Shown: positions 47,433 through 59,500 of the stretch, one piece after another
Numbering within the stretch: the first letter of the stretch is position 1
Layout: the number at the start of each line of letters is the position of its first letter
Assembly: GCA_023159155.1 (NCBI GenBank)
Contig: JAJNNX010000011.1
Span: forward strand, 620,001 to 684,000
DNA length: 64,000 nt
Reading direction: 5' to 3'
DNA from: Ustulina deusta
Taxonomy: Eukaryota > Ascomycota > Sordariomycetes > Xylariales > Xylariaceae
Translations under genes and position numbers: made by a program
The notes under the pieces: model-generated
Databases searched by the model: none
What the model was told of the DNA's origin: nothing
The model's input: only the letters and a program-made list of their open reading frames with translations

Positions 47433-48830
47433 TTAGCCCACGGTGCCGTTCGGCTTCTCCCTTTTTTCCGCCGCCGTTTCAAGCTCGAGAGGCGGAGCCG
47501 ACCACCTCGGCTCGTCAAGGGCGTTCTTTGTTAGGCCGTCCTCAGCATTATCTCCCTCGACCTCTGCTACATCTTTGGCATTGTGCGTTGTAGAGGTTTC
47601 TTGGGCCTCTGATTGGGCCATATCGACCTGTTGAGCGTCATCTCCTTCTGTGGTCTCTGTCGGGGTATCTCCGTTCGTCTTCAGTTTTCCACCCTTTCTT
47701 GTGGGGATGACCTTCACGAAAGCAGTGCCCCAATCACCCGTCTCCAACCAATTCAACATGATTTCTACAACATGGTTAGTCGCCAAGACATGTCTATGCT
47801 GGAGAACCATGTATTCGCTGATGGGTAATTTTGCTGTTTTGACGTTTTTTTCCTGTGCGATTCGATAACAGAGGCCCTTCTCTCTGTTTTTGTCGATGAT
47901 GCCACCGACGACATAGCAAGTGTTGGGTTCTAGGCGGTCTAGTGTGTAGGGTGAATCGGCAGTCAAATAGACAATGGACTTGTCCACGGATTCCGCCTCG
48001 GGCTCGGGGGTTGGACCAGACTTAGCCTCCGTGTTTGTCGAAGTAGAAAACTCTGGCGAAGCCTGTTGTAGCAAGCCAATCATTTCGCCGCCTTTGGGTC
48101 CAGCCATACACTGTTTTGCTTCGTTGGCAGCCTCGATGAAGTCGCCCTCGCAGAAACGGATGCCTTTCCACTTCAAATGCTGGTTTTCCAGTACCGTCTC
48201 GTTCCTTTCTTTCATGAAGCCGCTATACGAACTGACGTACAGGTGGACGGGATGCTGGGCTCCCCTGTTGTCAGAATAGCACCGGGTGACCTGGCTCGAA
48301 AGTGATATCAACTCTCCCTCGGTCATGTATTTTTCGAATTGGCAATCTACGATGATGCCGACGGGGACTTTAGTGCCGGACATGGACTTGTGTCTTCGGC
48401 GGTCGGGATTCAGGATGGCCTCTCTACCTTCAAGGAGAGCGGCAGCCATCTCTTCCTCCATCTCGACGCGTCTCCGCGCTTGCTTTTCGTGGCGTTTGTC
48501 CCTGCGTTTCAGTCGTCTCCCTTCTTTACCCTCCTCCCATCGCTTCCGTCGTTTCAGCTTCTTCAGCTGTCTTTTGGTCATGGGGGCGGTGTCGTCGGAC
48601 GCGCCGACGGGCTGAGAAAGGTCTGTGTCGCCGGGTATTCGGTCGTCATCGTCGTCGTTGTCGTTGTCGTCGTCTTCGTCCAAAAGATCGTCTTCGGCAG
48701 ATCGCTTCACACCCCGTTGTCCATTAGATGCTTTGTTTGTATCGGCATGGTTGTCCAGCTCGACCTTGACGCTGACTTCCGATATTTTGTCGGTCGCAGG
48801 TTCTCCGAGCGCAGCTTCTGATACTTCCAT
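47433..48830 (-). CDS. trm10: tRNA (guanine-9-N1)-methyltransferase Trm10
   Basis: A 465-aa SPOUT-class enzyme that methylates G9 of nuclear-encoded tRNAs using SAM. The N-terminus is acidic then strongly basic (KRQLKKLKRRKRWEEGKEGRRLKRR broken into two runs), as in other Trm10 proteins. The catalytic domain begins VPVGIIVDCQFEKYMTEGE with the family Asp, followed by IVYLTADSPYTLDRLEPN, YVVGGIIDKN (SAM-knot region) and LPISEYM. A Glu/Asp/Thr-rich tail follows; single exon. The ATG at 48830 is taken because the 17 codons before it have no ATG and come from the leader. It is divergent from msh2. Confidence 0.95.
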   Translation of the reverse strand: MEVSEAALGEPATDKISEVSVKVELDNHADTNKASNGQRGVKRSAEDDLLDEDDDNDNDDDDDRIPGDTDLSQPVGASDDTAPMTKRQLKKLKRRKRWEEGKEGRRLKRRDKRHEKQARRRVEMEEEMAAALLEGREAILNPDRRRHKSMSGTKVPVGIIVDCQFEKYMTEGELISLSSQVTRCYSDNRGAQHPVHLYVSSYSGFMKERNETVLENQHLKWKGIRFCEGDFIEAANEAKQCMAGPKGGEMIGLLQQASPEFSTSTNTEAKSGPTPEPEAESVDKSIVYLTADSPYTLDRLEPNTCYVVGGIIDKNREKGLCYRIAQEKNVKTAKLPISEYMVLQHRHVLATNHVVEIMLNWLETGDWGTAFVKVIPTRKGGKLKTNGDTPTETTEGDDAQQVDMAQSEAQETSTTHNAKDVAEVEGDNAEDGLTKNALDEPRWSAPPLELETAAEKREKPNGTVG

Positions 48831-49439
48831 TTTGTGCACTTTTTGACAATTCCGTTGGACATATAAAGAGAAAAGCCACAAAAGGGCGGTGATAATACTA
48901 GGTGGTAAAGGTTACGCCCGACTAGTTGCTGCGCCGCCCATAAAATTGAAATAGCAGAATAAAATTTTGCAGTTGGAGCTTGAGGTTCCCTAGCTAACAG
49001 CTTTAATTCAATCACTGCCCCGCCGTAGTACAAGCCGGCAGCGGCACAAGGCCCCGCGGTGAGAATCACCCATGCCCCTGCAAGGTACTTGTCAGATGTA
49101 CTGCCAAGTAAGTATGTACTTACCTATAGGTACTTTAGCGCGTTCTGTCGCGTCTTCTATCGAGCTTTAATTGATTTCTATATTCCCACGACGCGACATC
49201 ACACCTCCATTCTCTATCTTATCTCCGAATGCCTATTGCTTGACCATCCCATCGTTTACGAAGCGCCATCAATCATCCCAACGCCAGACTGGTCAACACT
49301 CATGAATCTCTCCAAACAGACAATCACACTTTGAGGAATGTTGTGAGCTACTCGCAGATATTCGACCTTGTTCCTGTTGTTTTCTGTGCAGCACTTTCTT
49401 CGTTCTTGCACCGTTCATTCGGCTTCTGCCTCGCCCATC
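48831..49439. promoter_or_regulatory. Divergent promoter trm10 / msh2
   Basis: 609 bp separating the two divergent housekeeping genes. No TATA-like element stands out. It includes an untranslated leader of msh2 with CT-rich stretches. Confidence 0.4.
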
Positions 49440-52349
49440 ATGTCATCACGACCAGAATTGAAGGTAGAAATCCCACCTCGGCTGTCTTCCCACTGGCCAA
49501 GTTCCTAACGACTTCTTGTGGGACAGGTTGACGATGAACATGGCTTCATTCGATATTTCAAGTCGCTTCCATCTGTCGGTGAAGAAACCGTACGAATCTT
49601 CGACCGAGGCGACTGGTACACAGCTCATGGCGAAGATGCGAACTTCATCGCCCGCGCGGTGAGACACCCCGGGCCCTGCTGCTTGAGACTGCCGACGCAG
49701 TTGTGCTGACGCTGTAGACAGGTCTACAAGACCACCTCTGTAGTACGACAACTCGGCCGAAACGATGCCAGCGGTCTAGCATCAGTCACCATGACCGTCA
49801 CCGTCTTCCGCCAGTTCCTTCGAGAGGCCCTCTTCAAGCTCGGCAAGCGGATCGAGATATTTGCAAACACAGGCGCCCGCACGAATTGGAAGGTCGTCAA
49901 GCAGGCATCGCCCGGAAATCTGCAGGATGTTGAGGATGAACTGGGTGGCCAGTTCGACTCGGCGCCCATGATCCTGGCCGTCAAGATATCCGCCAAGGCC
50001 ACCGAGGCGAGAAGCGTGGGAGTCTGTTTTGCCGATGCTAGTGTCCGAGAGCTAGGAGTCAGCGAGTTCCTCGACAATGACCTATACTCCAATTTCGAGG
50101 CTCTCCTCATTCAACTGGGCGTCAAGGAATGCCTGGTCCAGTTCGACAAGGCCGAGAAAGACAAGGACCCTGAATTAGCCAAGATTCGTCACATCATTGA
50201 TAATTGTGGAATCGCCATGGCAGAGCGGCAGGCCGGGGACTTTGGCACCAAGGACATCGAACAGGACCTGGCGCGGCTGCTAAAGGACGAGCGCTCCGCC
50301 ACCATGCTCCCCCAAACAGACCTCAGGCTGGCTATGGGTTCCGCTGCGGCCTTGATCAAATATCTCAGCGTCCTACAGGACCCCTCTAACTTTGGCCAAT
50401 ACCAATTGTATCAACACGACCTGTCCCAATTTATGAAATTAGACGCCGCTGCGTTGAAAGCCCTGAACCTGATGCCTGGTCCGCGAGACGGATCAAAGAA
50501 TATGAGCGTGTTCGGTTTGCTCAACCACTGCAAAACGCCTCTCGGAAGTCGATTATTATCGCAATGGCTCAAGCAGCCACTTATGAGCAAGGAAGAGATC
50601 GAAAAACGGCAGCAGTTAGTCGAAGCGTTTGTGAATGACACGGAGCTACGGCAAACCATGCAAGAAGAACATCTCAAGTCAGTTCCAGATCTGTACCGTT
50701 TGTCTAAGCGGTTCCAGCGCAATAAAGCCAACCTAGAAGATGTCGTGAGAGCTTACCAGGTCGTCATTCGGTTACCTGGCTTTCTCGGAACTCTCGAAGG
50801 GGTCATGGATGAAATCTATAAAGATCCGCTAGATGAGGCGTACACAAACAAATTAAGGAGTCTAAGCGATAGCCTGGGAAAACTTGCCGAGATGGTTGAG
50901 ACGACAGTCGATCTTGAAGCGCTCGATAACCACGAATTCATTATCAAGCCAGAGTTTGACGACAGTCTACGGATCGTTCGAAGGAAATTAGATAAGCTTC
51001 GGTCCGATATGGAGAAAGAATTTCGCAACGCCGCGGACGACTTGAATCAAGAAGAGAACAAGAAAATTTTCATGGAAAACCACAAGGTCCATGGTTGGTG
51101 CATGCGATTGACAAGAACAGAAGCAGGTTGTATTCGCAACAACTCCAGATACCAAGAGTGCTCCACTCAGAAGAACGGTGTCTATTTTACCACAAAAACG
51201 TTACAAAGTTACCGCCGGGAGTTTGACCAGTTATCTCAGACGTATAACAGGACCCAGAGCAGCCTAGTCAACGAAGTTGTCGGTGTGGCGGCGTCGTACT
51301 GTCCGGTGTTAGAGCAGCTCGCCGGCGTATTAGCCCACCTCGATGTCATTGTCTCCTTCGCTCATTGCTCAGTCCATGCCCCTACCTCATATGTCCGGCC
51401 AACGATTCACAGTCGAGGTCAAGGGTCAACTATTTTGAAAGAAGCTCGTCATCCATGTTTGGAGATGCAAGATGATATTCAGTTCATCACGAATGATGTC
51501 GAGATGAAGCGAAAGGAGTCGTCATTTCTGATCATCACGGGGCCGAACATGGGAGGCAAATCAACATATATTCGCCAGATCGGTGTCATCGCTCTAATGG
51601 CGCAGATAGGCTGCTTCGTCCCCTGTTCCGAGGCCGAACTCACCATTTTCGACTCAATTCTCGCTCGAGTTGGCGCGAGTGACTCACAACTCAAGGGAGT
51701 CTCGACATTCATGGCAGAAATGCTCGAGACAGCTAATATACTAAAGTCGGCGACAAACGAGTCCCTAATTATTATTGATGAATTAGGCCGCGGCACGTCA
51801 ACATACGATGGATTTGGTCTGGCATGGGCTATCTCGGAGCATATCATAAAAGAGATCGGCTGCTTCGCTACCTTTGCCACGCATTTCCACGAACTCACGG
51901 CACTTGCTGACCAGTATCCCCAGGTGCGCAACCTACATGTCACAGCCCACATCTCGGGCTCAGAGTCCAACGGAACACCAGCCCCTGATGCTAAACGCGA
52001 GGTCACGCTCTTATATAAAGTCGAGCCTGGCATCTGCGACCAGTCGTTCGGTATCCACGTCGCAGAGCTTGTGCGCTTCCCGGATAAGGTCGTGCGCATG
52101 GCGAAGCGGAAAGCGGATGAGCTCGAGGACTTCACTTCCAAGCATGAAGACGGGCTAGGACTGCAGTATAACAAGCAAGACGTCGAAGAAGGCAGCGCGA
52201 GGCTGAAGGAGGTTCTCGTAAAATGGAAAGATGATGTCAAAGATGGCCAGATGAGCAAGGAGGAGATGATTGCGCGCATGCGAGAGCTCGTCATGGCTGA
52301 TGAGAAACTCCTTGCTAACCCATTCTTCGCTGCTGTGAAGGTGCTCTAG
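49440..52349 (+). CDS. msh2: DNA mismatch-repair ATPase MSH2
   Basis: A 927-aa MutS homologue that, with MSH6 or MSH3, recognises mismatches and loops in nuclear DNA. Domains in order: N-terminal mismatch-binding-like domain (residues ~5-130), connector, lever/clamp helices and C-terminal ATPase. Motifs: Walker A GPNMGGKSTYIRQ (about residue 660), the STFMAEM signature, Walker B LIIIDELGRGTSTYDG and ATHFHEL. Three exons: 49440-49463 (24 nt), 49527-49658 and 49722-52349; introns of 63 nt in phase 0. The short first exon encodes MSSRPELK and leads into VDDEHGFIRYFKSLP, conserved in MSH2. Full length with no missing residues. Divergent from trm10. Confidence 0.98.
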
Positions 52350-53273
52350 TTCTTGCTTTCGTGGTTATGAAAGTATTGCTTGGAGTTTCACTCTACTAGA
52401 CAATTGTACATCTTATTGTTGCGTGTTTGCTCTGGCGTTGGGAGGAAGGGCCGGAAAAGGAAGAATGTATGAGGACTCCTGTTACTGGGAATTGCCGGCA
52501 GGCTGTGACATAGGACCTAATGTAAGGAACACATGACAGTCTGATCAACGTCTCAAGGTTGTTAGGCTTGCTGATAGTCATGTACATAATAATTCAAAGG
52601 AACCAAAATATGGGTCGGCATCAACGCCGAATGCTTGTCAACTTGCTAGATTGCTACCAAGCCACTTTCCGGCGGAAGCCTACCCTGAGGTGCTTGAGAT
52701 ATCAACAACACAGAATTCATTTATCTCACTTTATCCAATGTCTTATGTAATGATGAAGCCAGCATAATCATTTACTCAAAAGTGGCAGTCTCTTAAGACC
52801 CGCGATCTTCACGAAAGACTGCTTCTTGGCCCACTTGGCAACCAGCGGCAGAGTTGCATTACTGATGAGCTGTCAAAGCTCAATAATCCAGTCGCTAGAG
52901 CAGTCTTCTGGCAGGTAGTGCATGCAGTCTGCGGGCGCAAAACGAACGGTACCGCGGATTCGCTGAGGAATGTTTTCCATCCTTTTATTTGATATCACCC
53001 TAAAAGAAAATCGGGTCTCAATCATTCCCCGGTCTGTATCTCATATACTCAGGGGCATGTTATGTTATAGATAACTGTTGATGATTGAGTTGGTATACAG
53101 ACCAAGCACAGCATGCTGGGTTCTAGGTATTATATGAGATACTATCGTTTATGCACGGTTTCTTAAAAGGAAAAGAAAAGGGAAACCGTGGGGGGGTTTT
53201 TTTTTTTCTCTCTCTCTCTTTGAGTAAAAGAAAATTGGCCATCATGCGATAAAAAAATAAATCTTCAAAAGAA
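52350..53273. other. Intergenic, 0.9 kb
   Basis: 3' flank of msh2. No gene seen; a T/C homopolymer and CT repeat occur near 53190-53222, just downstream of the minus-strand tRNA (it may include its poly-T terminator). Confidence 0.5.
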
Positions 53274-53344
53274 TGCATCAGCCGTGAATCGAACACGGGG
53301 CCCATCGATGGCAACGATGGATTTTACCACTAAACCACTGATGC
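53274..53344 (-). tRNA. tRNA-Gly(GCC)
   Basis: 71 nt. Acceptor stem GCATCAG/CTGATGC (7 bp), D-arm with TTTAGTGGTAAAA, anticodon arm CATCG-TTGCCAT-CGATG giving anticodon GCC, T-arm CCGTG-TTCGATT-CACGG, discriminator A. All four arms pair properly; no intron. Confidence 0.97.
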
Positions 53345-54021
53345 GCTGCGTTGTCAGACCAGGCTGCAAGGATGCAGTTGGACAGTCTAGTCGATTTTAT
53401 ATTGGAGGAAAACATAAACTAGAACCTCAAAACCCGCGAAACAAATTGCGTCCCAAGCACAGGGATTGAAAAGTACCATGTGCATGTAGGTAGGAGTAAT
53501 TAGATGGTACTGTGCTTTTACACGTATACGCAAGAATGCATTTGCTTCTACTTGCACACAGCAAAAAGCCTATCTGCTACCTCATACACACAGACCATTC
53601 TAGTTCGGTATCTCGCTCGTTGCGCGGCTCCGTCTTATATCTTCAATCGCGATGGGTAGTACAACGCGAACTCTCTTGATATTTGTTCTGCAGCTTATTT
53701 GTTCACACGCACAATAGTGCATCTTGGCCATGTAACGCTTCGCTCGCTACCTACCTTCCAAGTATCCCGGAATCCGGTTGTAAACCTTACACACTATGAT
53801 GTACCTGCCAGTATGCTTCTCGTGAGGAGTATATCGGACTTAACATGGTGACCATTCCCGCCGCCGGTCTGAGGACCGAGATCATCCGCGCCGCACGGAT
53901 CGTGAAGCTCAAGCGCCGTGTCCCCAGCACACGTGGTGGCCTAGAGTAGATGGTCGGTGCAAGAGGAAATGCGCGTGGTAATTATTCGGGGGTGAACAAA
54001 CAGAGTCTGTCCTGTCGGCCG
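53345..54021. other. Intergenic, 0.7 kb
   Basis: No gene recognised. A 34-codon plus-strand frame at 53845-53949 (begins MVTIPAAGLRTEI) is Arg/Lys-rich and isolated; left uncalled. Confidence 0.4.
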
Positions 54022-54649
54022 TCACGCCAGCAACGATCCTCCCATCATGAAGAGACAGCGCAGTTGGCGTGTCATCGAAGTTGTCGAGAAGACTCCCCTT
54101 CGACGCAAACCCCATTCCCACATTTCCGTTCTTGTCAATCTTTCATCGCATATCGTATAGAGAATGTGCCGCGCGATTGCATGCCCACCAAGCATCAGTG
54201 TTGTCCATCGGCTCAACGGATGGTCCGGGCAGAGCTTGGTGGTATTCTCGGTACGGAAGAGAAGCCAGCCTCTCGCTCCACAACTCGAGTCAGACTGTTG
54301 CGGCGCTGAGCATTCGGCCTTCTCCGCGGGGAGGGAAAAGCAGCCGCTGCCACCTACATTCGGGCCCTATCCCTGAATCGCCCCCAACTTGCCACGGGCT
54401 GGTCTGCGGATCGCCTCACCCGACTCTCGATAATAACGCAAACAGGAGACCCCCGACGGATAGTAATAGCGCCGTATCAATGAGCCACAGGTACGGTGTT
54501 ATCCGTGGAATAAACGCGCTGCTATCTACGCTTGGGTCTGATGTTTGCCATTCGTCTGTGAATGATTTGGGGATTTGCGAGGTTGATGGCAGCTTTTCGT
54601 GGTCATCTGCGACGAGGACCGTCTCGCGCTGAGATCTTCTGGAACCCAT
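54022..54649 (-). pseudogene. UstYa-like (DUF3328) gene relic
   Basis: The 5' frame encodes MGSRRSQRE..., then a Trp/Ser/Asp segment leading into ITPYLWLIDTALLLSVGGLLF, the single membrane helix and its lead-in typical of UstYa/DUF3328 proteins. After a stop and a frame change, another minus-strand frame gives VFSTTSMTRQLRCLFMM, which resembles the family H-x-x-H-C block but with both His changed to Arg. UstYa-type enzymes catalyse oxidative steps in ribosomal-peptide and other fungal metabolites and need those His. The copy looks dead. The family call is a judgement by eye and could be wrong. Confidence 0.45.
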
Positions 54650-54989
54650 CTTGGTAGGCGGTGGAAATGATATCACTGAGGCCTTAGGTCGAGGTACAAA
54701 ATAATTCCAAGGTAGAATGGGAAATTAGGTTCAACTATTCTCAATCGAGTTCATTGCTCGCGACACCTGTGTGTCTTGTGTCGCCTAACACTGCCCTAAT
54801 CCGCCACAGTGACACGCAGATCATGAGCAGCGACCAGCGTAGGACCTGGTGTATCGTTCAGAATCGGTAATCCTTCATACTGGGTCTCCCGCGCTCTTAG
54901 CGCCCTATCGAAATCGCGTCTTGGGTCTTAAGATCAGGTGGGCTGCCGAAGATCACCCGGATTAAGTGGTTGCATCTCCGACCTGAAGA
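54650..54989. other. Intergenic, 0.3 kb
   Basis: Upstream of the UstYa-like relic; nothing recognised. Confidence 0.4.
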
Positions 54990-55960
54990 AGCACGTTGCA
55001 TCGCTCTTTGATCAGGCTAACCGATATTCTTAAGTCTGGTAGACGAAGACTTCTCGCGCCTCTTCGTATCTTCATCGGGGCAGAATTATACGAATTCAAA
55101 TTAGGTCGAGATATTGCTTCCGAGAGACATTGGATACCGTTTTGTGGAAAGTGACGATTAATCTCTTGCCGCATTTGGCGAGAGTGGTGCCTAGCGGCAT
55201 CATTCGCGAGCCTGTGGTTGATCTATCGGTGATTTCAAACGCATATTATTATCGTATCCTTAGGAATCTTGGTTTTTCTGGTTGCTCCGATGATTCAGAC
55301 TTCTCCGGAGGGTTCACAGCGCCATACATTGTCAGCCCTCTTCAGGATTTGACTACCGCGTACGACCGGGGACGACCATGTATATTGGCGGAAAAGTTTA
55401 TCGACTTGAAGCAAATTTTGATTAAAAAATGTGCTGGGCTCGAATTGTATTCCCTCTCTACCTCGCAGATGCTGCTGTTTATCGATGCAAAATGGCTTCG
55501 GCTTTGGCTCTCGGGGTCTGGATTGTTGAAACACGTTCTAGGATGGCTCTACAACATGAAAGTCATGCACACGCTCATCGATATTCAGGTGGCTAGCAGT
55601 GAAATCAAGGGGGCCTTGAAGGTTTTAATCGCTTGTGGTCCAGGTGGGAGGTCTACACCTATGTTCCGAATGCCTTGCACTTCTTGCCTACCTCGGTTCC
55701 TCTTCCCTCCTGTGATCTCGTATGCGTATCCGAACAACACCTGTTTCGGGAGCCAAAAGATATATACGTCTTGGTCTCAAGTGCGTACGATAGCGCTGTA
55801 CCCTGTGCGACCTGGCTAAAGAGCAAAGAGCCCACACAGGATTAGTCCAAGCACCCAAATGTCACCGAGTTGGTGTTTCAACCAACCACGAAGGATGGTA
55901 TATTCAATTTTCTACCACGGCCAACAGAGAAGCTGGAAGAAATCACACTACCTGCTCCAG
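54990..55960 (+). pseudogene. Unidentified decayed reading frame
   Basis: Protein-like sequence shifts between frames: LTDILKSGRRRLLAPLRIF at the start, a 230-codon frame from 55130 in the middle (LSVISNAYYYRILRNLGF), then a different frame from about 55600 (WEVYTYVPNALHFLP) with a stop at 55843 and continued coding-like sequence to about 55960. I recognise no family. It could be a dead gene, or a gene with introns that I failed to place. Confidence 0.3.
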
Positions 55961-56579
55961 ATTAGGATCCTCTGCACGTGACGGTTCTTAGAATAAATTC
56001 TCACTGTTTACGGCACAAGTGGCAATACACTTCTCCTGGTCTCCCGGTCGCGCGGCTGTCAATAAGCTGAGGGTAAAAATGCCAACAGAGAGTTCTATCA
56101 ACAGGACTATGGAATACTAGATTCAATGCTTCTAGCTGACAAGTACTCCTTCGAATGAGGAGATCTAGAATAGATAACACTCATGCTACGCATGTACCCC
56201 CTACTCTATTTACCCAAGATCTATGTCCGCCTACTACCAGCCAAAGTTTCCTATTTCCCACCTCGCGCACACTGCTTCGACTGCAGGGAGTTTAGCTCGA
56301 CATCCGGTTGTATATCTGATGCTTCTCGCCCGGTCTCGATGCATGCCTGAGACTGTTGTTGACGAACGAACTCGAAGTGAGAGACTGCTGTGAGTGAAAA
56401 CCGACGATCAATCTTCTCTCTGTAGAGTAAGATGATGCTCGGTGAGGGGCATAGCAATGAGGCTTTAGAGACCGAGCTTAAGACGGTTTCCCTTTGGCTG
56501 GTTTCTTGATACCTAGGTCGTCGCCAAGCCTGACAGAAGGGAGGCATCCAGAGTTACCAAGGTCTCTACCAATTCAGCG
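55961..56579. other. Intergenic, 0.6 kb
   Basis: 3' flank of the NACHT-ankyrin gene. A 98-codon minus-strand frame at 56251-56547 has no motif. Nothing functional recognised. Confidence 0.45.
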
Positions 56580-59500
56580 CTAGTCGTCAGGTACCTTTGA
56601 ATCGGTAGAGGCCTTAGCAAGATATCTCATGGTCTCTGCGTTATATTCTTCGTTCAGCAATTCCACATCTGCTCCTCGGGATAGAAGGAATCTTATCATC
56701 TCGACCTGCCGCCCCCAGCCATTTATAGCTTCGCCTAAAGGCGTTCCATACTCGCCCCCCTTATCATTCACATCTGCTCCCATATCAAGAAGCAACCGTG
56801 CTATTTCAACTTTACCAGACAGTACTGCTGCCCCAAAAGCAGTACTATATTCCCCTGCCCTTGCGTTAATATCTACTCCCATATCAAGAAGCAACCGTAC
56901 TATTTCAACTTTACCAAACAGTACTGCTAGCCCAAGAACGGTACCATATTTCTCTGCCCTTGCGTTCACAACTGCTCCCATATCAAGAAGAAATCGTGCC
57001 ATTTCAACTCGGCCAGATCGTGCTGCTACCTCAAGAGCGGTACCGTATTCCCCCCCTCAGCGTTAATATCTACTCCTTTTTCAAGTACAATTTTTGCCAT
57101 TTCAACAAGCCCGGTGGATACTGCCATTTGAAGCGCTGTCTCTCTACCAATATCAAGACGGGCGCCTCGATCAATAAGATACCGGACCGCCTCAAATCTT
57201 CGGTATAATATAGCCGTACCAAGAGCGCTCTGACGCTTTTTTGACGTGCCATCAAGTATCGCTCCCTGGTCAAGGAGGAATTCCAGCAGTCGCACATTGC
57301 CGACACGGGCGGCTCTACCTAAAGGAGTCAAGTCGTCGCAGGGGCAGTTAATATCTGCTCCGATCTCGAGGATGACACCAACAGTCTTCTCTTTACCATA
57401 ATTAATTGCTTGTGCTAGTATTCCGTTTAGCGAATGACTAGATTCCAGGTGATATCTTTTGAACATCCACTCCAGGAAGTCATCGCTACAAGTTCGAACT
57501 ATATTGTCAACAGGAGTGATATGATATCTGTCTGTGCTGCCGACAAGTCTACTAGTGAGGGGACCGTTGTCGGTAGCTTGGATTGGCGTATCAGTCATCT
57601 CGTACTCCAGTAAGATCTTAACGACGTCGTCAGTGCATGCGTAGTGCATAGGGATTCTCCCATAGCAATCCATTGCCATCAGAATAGGGGTGCAGGGGCG
57701 CATTTTGGCCCGCTGGAACTTGAGAAGGTTTCTTACCATCGCGCTATTCCCTGAGGCACAGGCGATATGCAGCGATATACACCCTGAATCGTTTGGAAGT
57801 GTGATATCGTCATCATCAAAGTCTGGTAGAAGGGCTGGCTCAGGCCCTGGATCTTGAATGAAAGGCGAAAAATTGAGGGCCATAATAAAGAGAAAATGGC
57901 TGATATCGATAACTGTTTCATCCTGCCGACTCGGTACAAACAAGGCGCTGCGAGCATACAGCACTGGTTCCCAGTATGTGAAGTGCAGCCTACTCTCGGG
58001 AATGCGCTCCATGTATGTTGTAGTGAATATCCAACCCTCTAAGCTAGGCCGTGCCCTTTGGAAAAGATTGACCATTCTATGGACGAATTGGTTATCGTCT
58101 TTGCGCATTTCACAATGTGAAATCCAACATCTTAAAAGATACTGACCGAAGTGAGCTGAATAGATCGCGGCCTTCGTCTCGGTCCATTTTGAGCGCGTCT
58201 CGGAGTCCGGGAGAAGTTTCAGGATTTTAATATCATCATCGCTTTCGACTGTTATCGTTGCCTTCGCGTATGTCCCCCAAGCGACTAGATCAATTCCGTA
58301 GTCTCTCCAGATCGGATGATTAGGTTGCTCCATAGCCTTGATGACAGTCTCCGCTAGTGCATTATCACATTTGCTCTTAGAAAACATCAACTCATTAGAG
58401 TCTTCATTTTCTATCTCGGACACGAATATCTTAGCCGAGAGGTGTTCGAAGTTAAGTCGGCCTTTGTTATCTATTTTAAGGAAGTTGCAATACAGGTCTT
58501 CGAGCTCGTCGAGCTGGAGGGCATAATCGGGATTGGCGAGACAGACAGCCTCGAGGAGCTGTTGGGGCGTTAGGCTTCCAAAGGCGCCCATAACGATTTG
58601 AAAGGCGCTGGTTTGGACGGCCTTGTATTGTTCCTCGCCATTGATGTCCCAAAGCTTCCTGTAGGCTTTGTGGAGCTCATGTTTCCAATTGTCCGTGTAA
58701 TCGTTGTTCTCACCGCCCCGGAGTTTATCCAATCTCTCTAGCCTCTTCGGGTTTTCTAGCTCATCGAGTAGGGCTCTTGCGTATTGCTCCTGTCGTATAG
58801 GCTTTCGGTTTTTTGGGAAGAATATGCCGAGCCAAATTTCTACCCAGCGAAACCTGTGTCAATGGTCAGCATCAGGCAATCTGAGGCTCATGGTTGTGGG
58901 AGACATCACGTACATGCCACCAGCATTTTCATATAATGCTTCCTCTAACCGGCGGCGAAATAAACCGTCTTCAACTACTTAAGTCTTAGTACCACTGACT
59001 TCTATATTTCTCATTCTTCGTCTTTGCTCTTCTTTTCCTCTCTGTCATAGATCATGAGTGCCACTTACAGAAAATGCTTTTTGCCCAAGTGACGTTGTTT
59101 TTTGAATCTATCTGATCCGTGATAAACTTCTTCATGTCCTGCTCCGCCTTCTGATTCGCAGCGTCAACTTGTATAGAGTCATTGAAGTAGTCTCCTACTC
59201 GGACGTGCGGACGCGATGAGAGTAAAAAGTACGGTCCGTTCGGCGTCCTCGGCAAGGTTCCCAAGAATCTAAGGAGCTGATTGTACTCTTCGCATTCGTC
59301 GAGAGCGTCAATCGCAAATATGATTGTGGTCTTACTGGAAGTCACCAAGTCTTTGAGAAGTGGCTCCCAAGTTGAGATCACAGTGAACGATGCATCTTGG
59401 TCCCTTCTTGTATTAAAGAGATCTTTGGCGGGCTTGGCCACTGTCCCGTCACCGTTCCACGCTAGTCGACGACATAGCGCTCGAATTATGGTCTCATGCT

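Noticed and set aside
48339..48821. 160-codon plus-strand frame over trm10
   Set aside because: Antisense of the acidic/basic Trm10 N-terminus; Val/Phe runs come from its Asp and Lys codons.
53123..53314. Open frame overlapping the tRNA-Gly gene
   Set aside because: The region folds as a complete tRNA and the frame runs through a poly-T tract.
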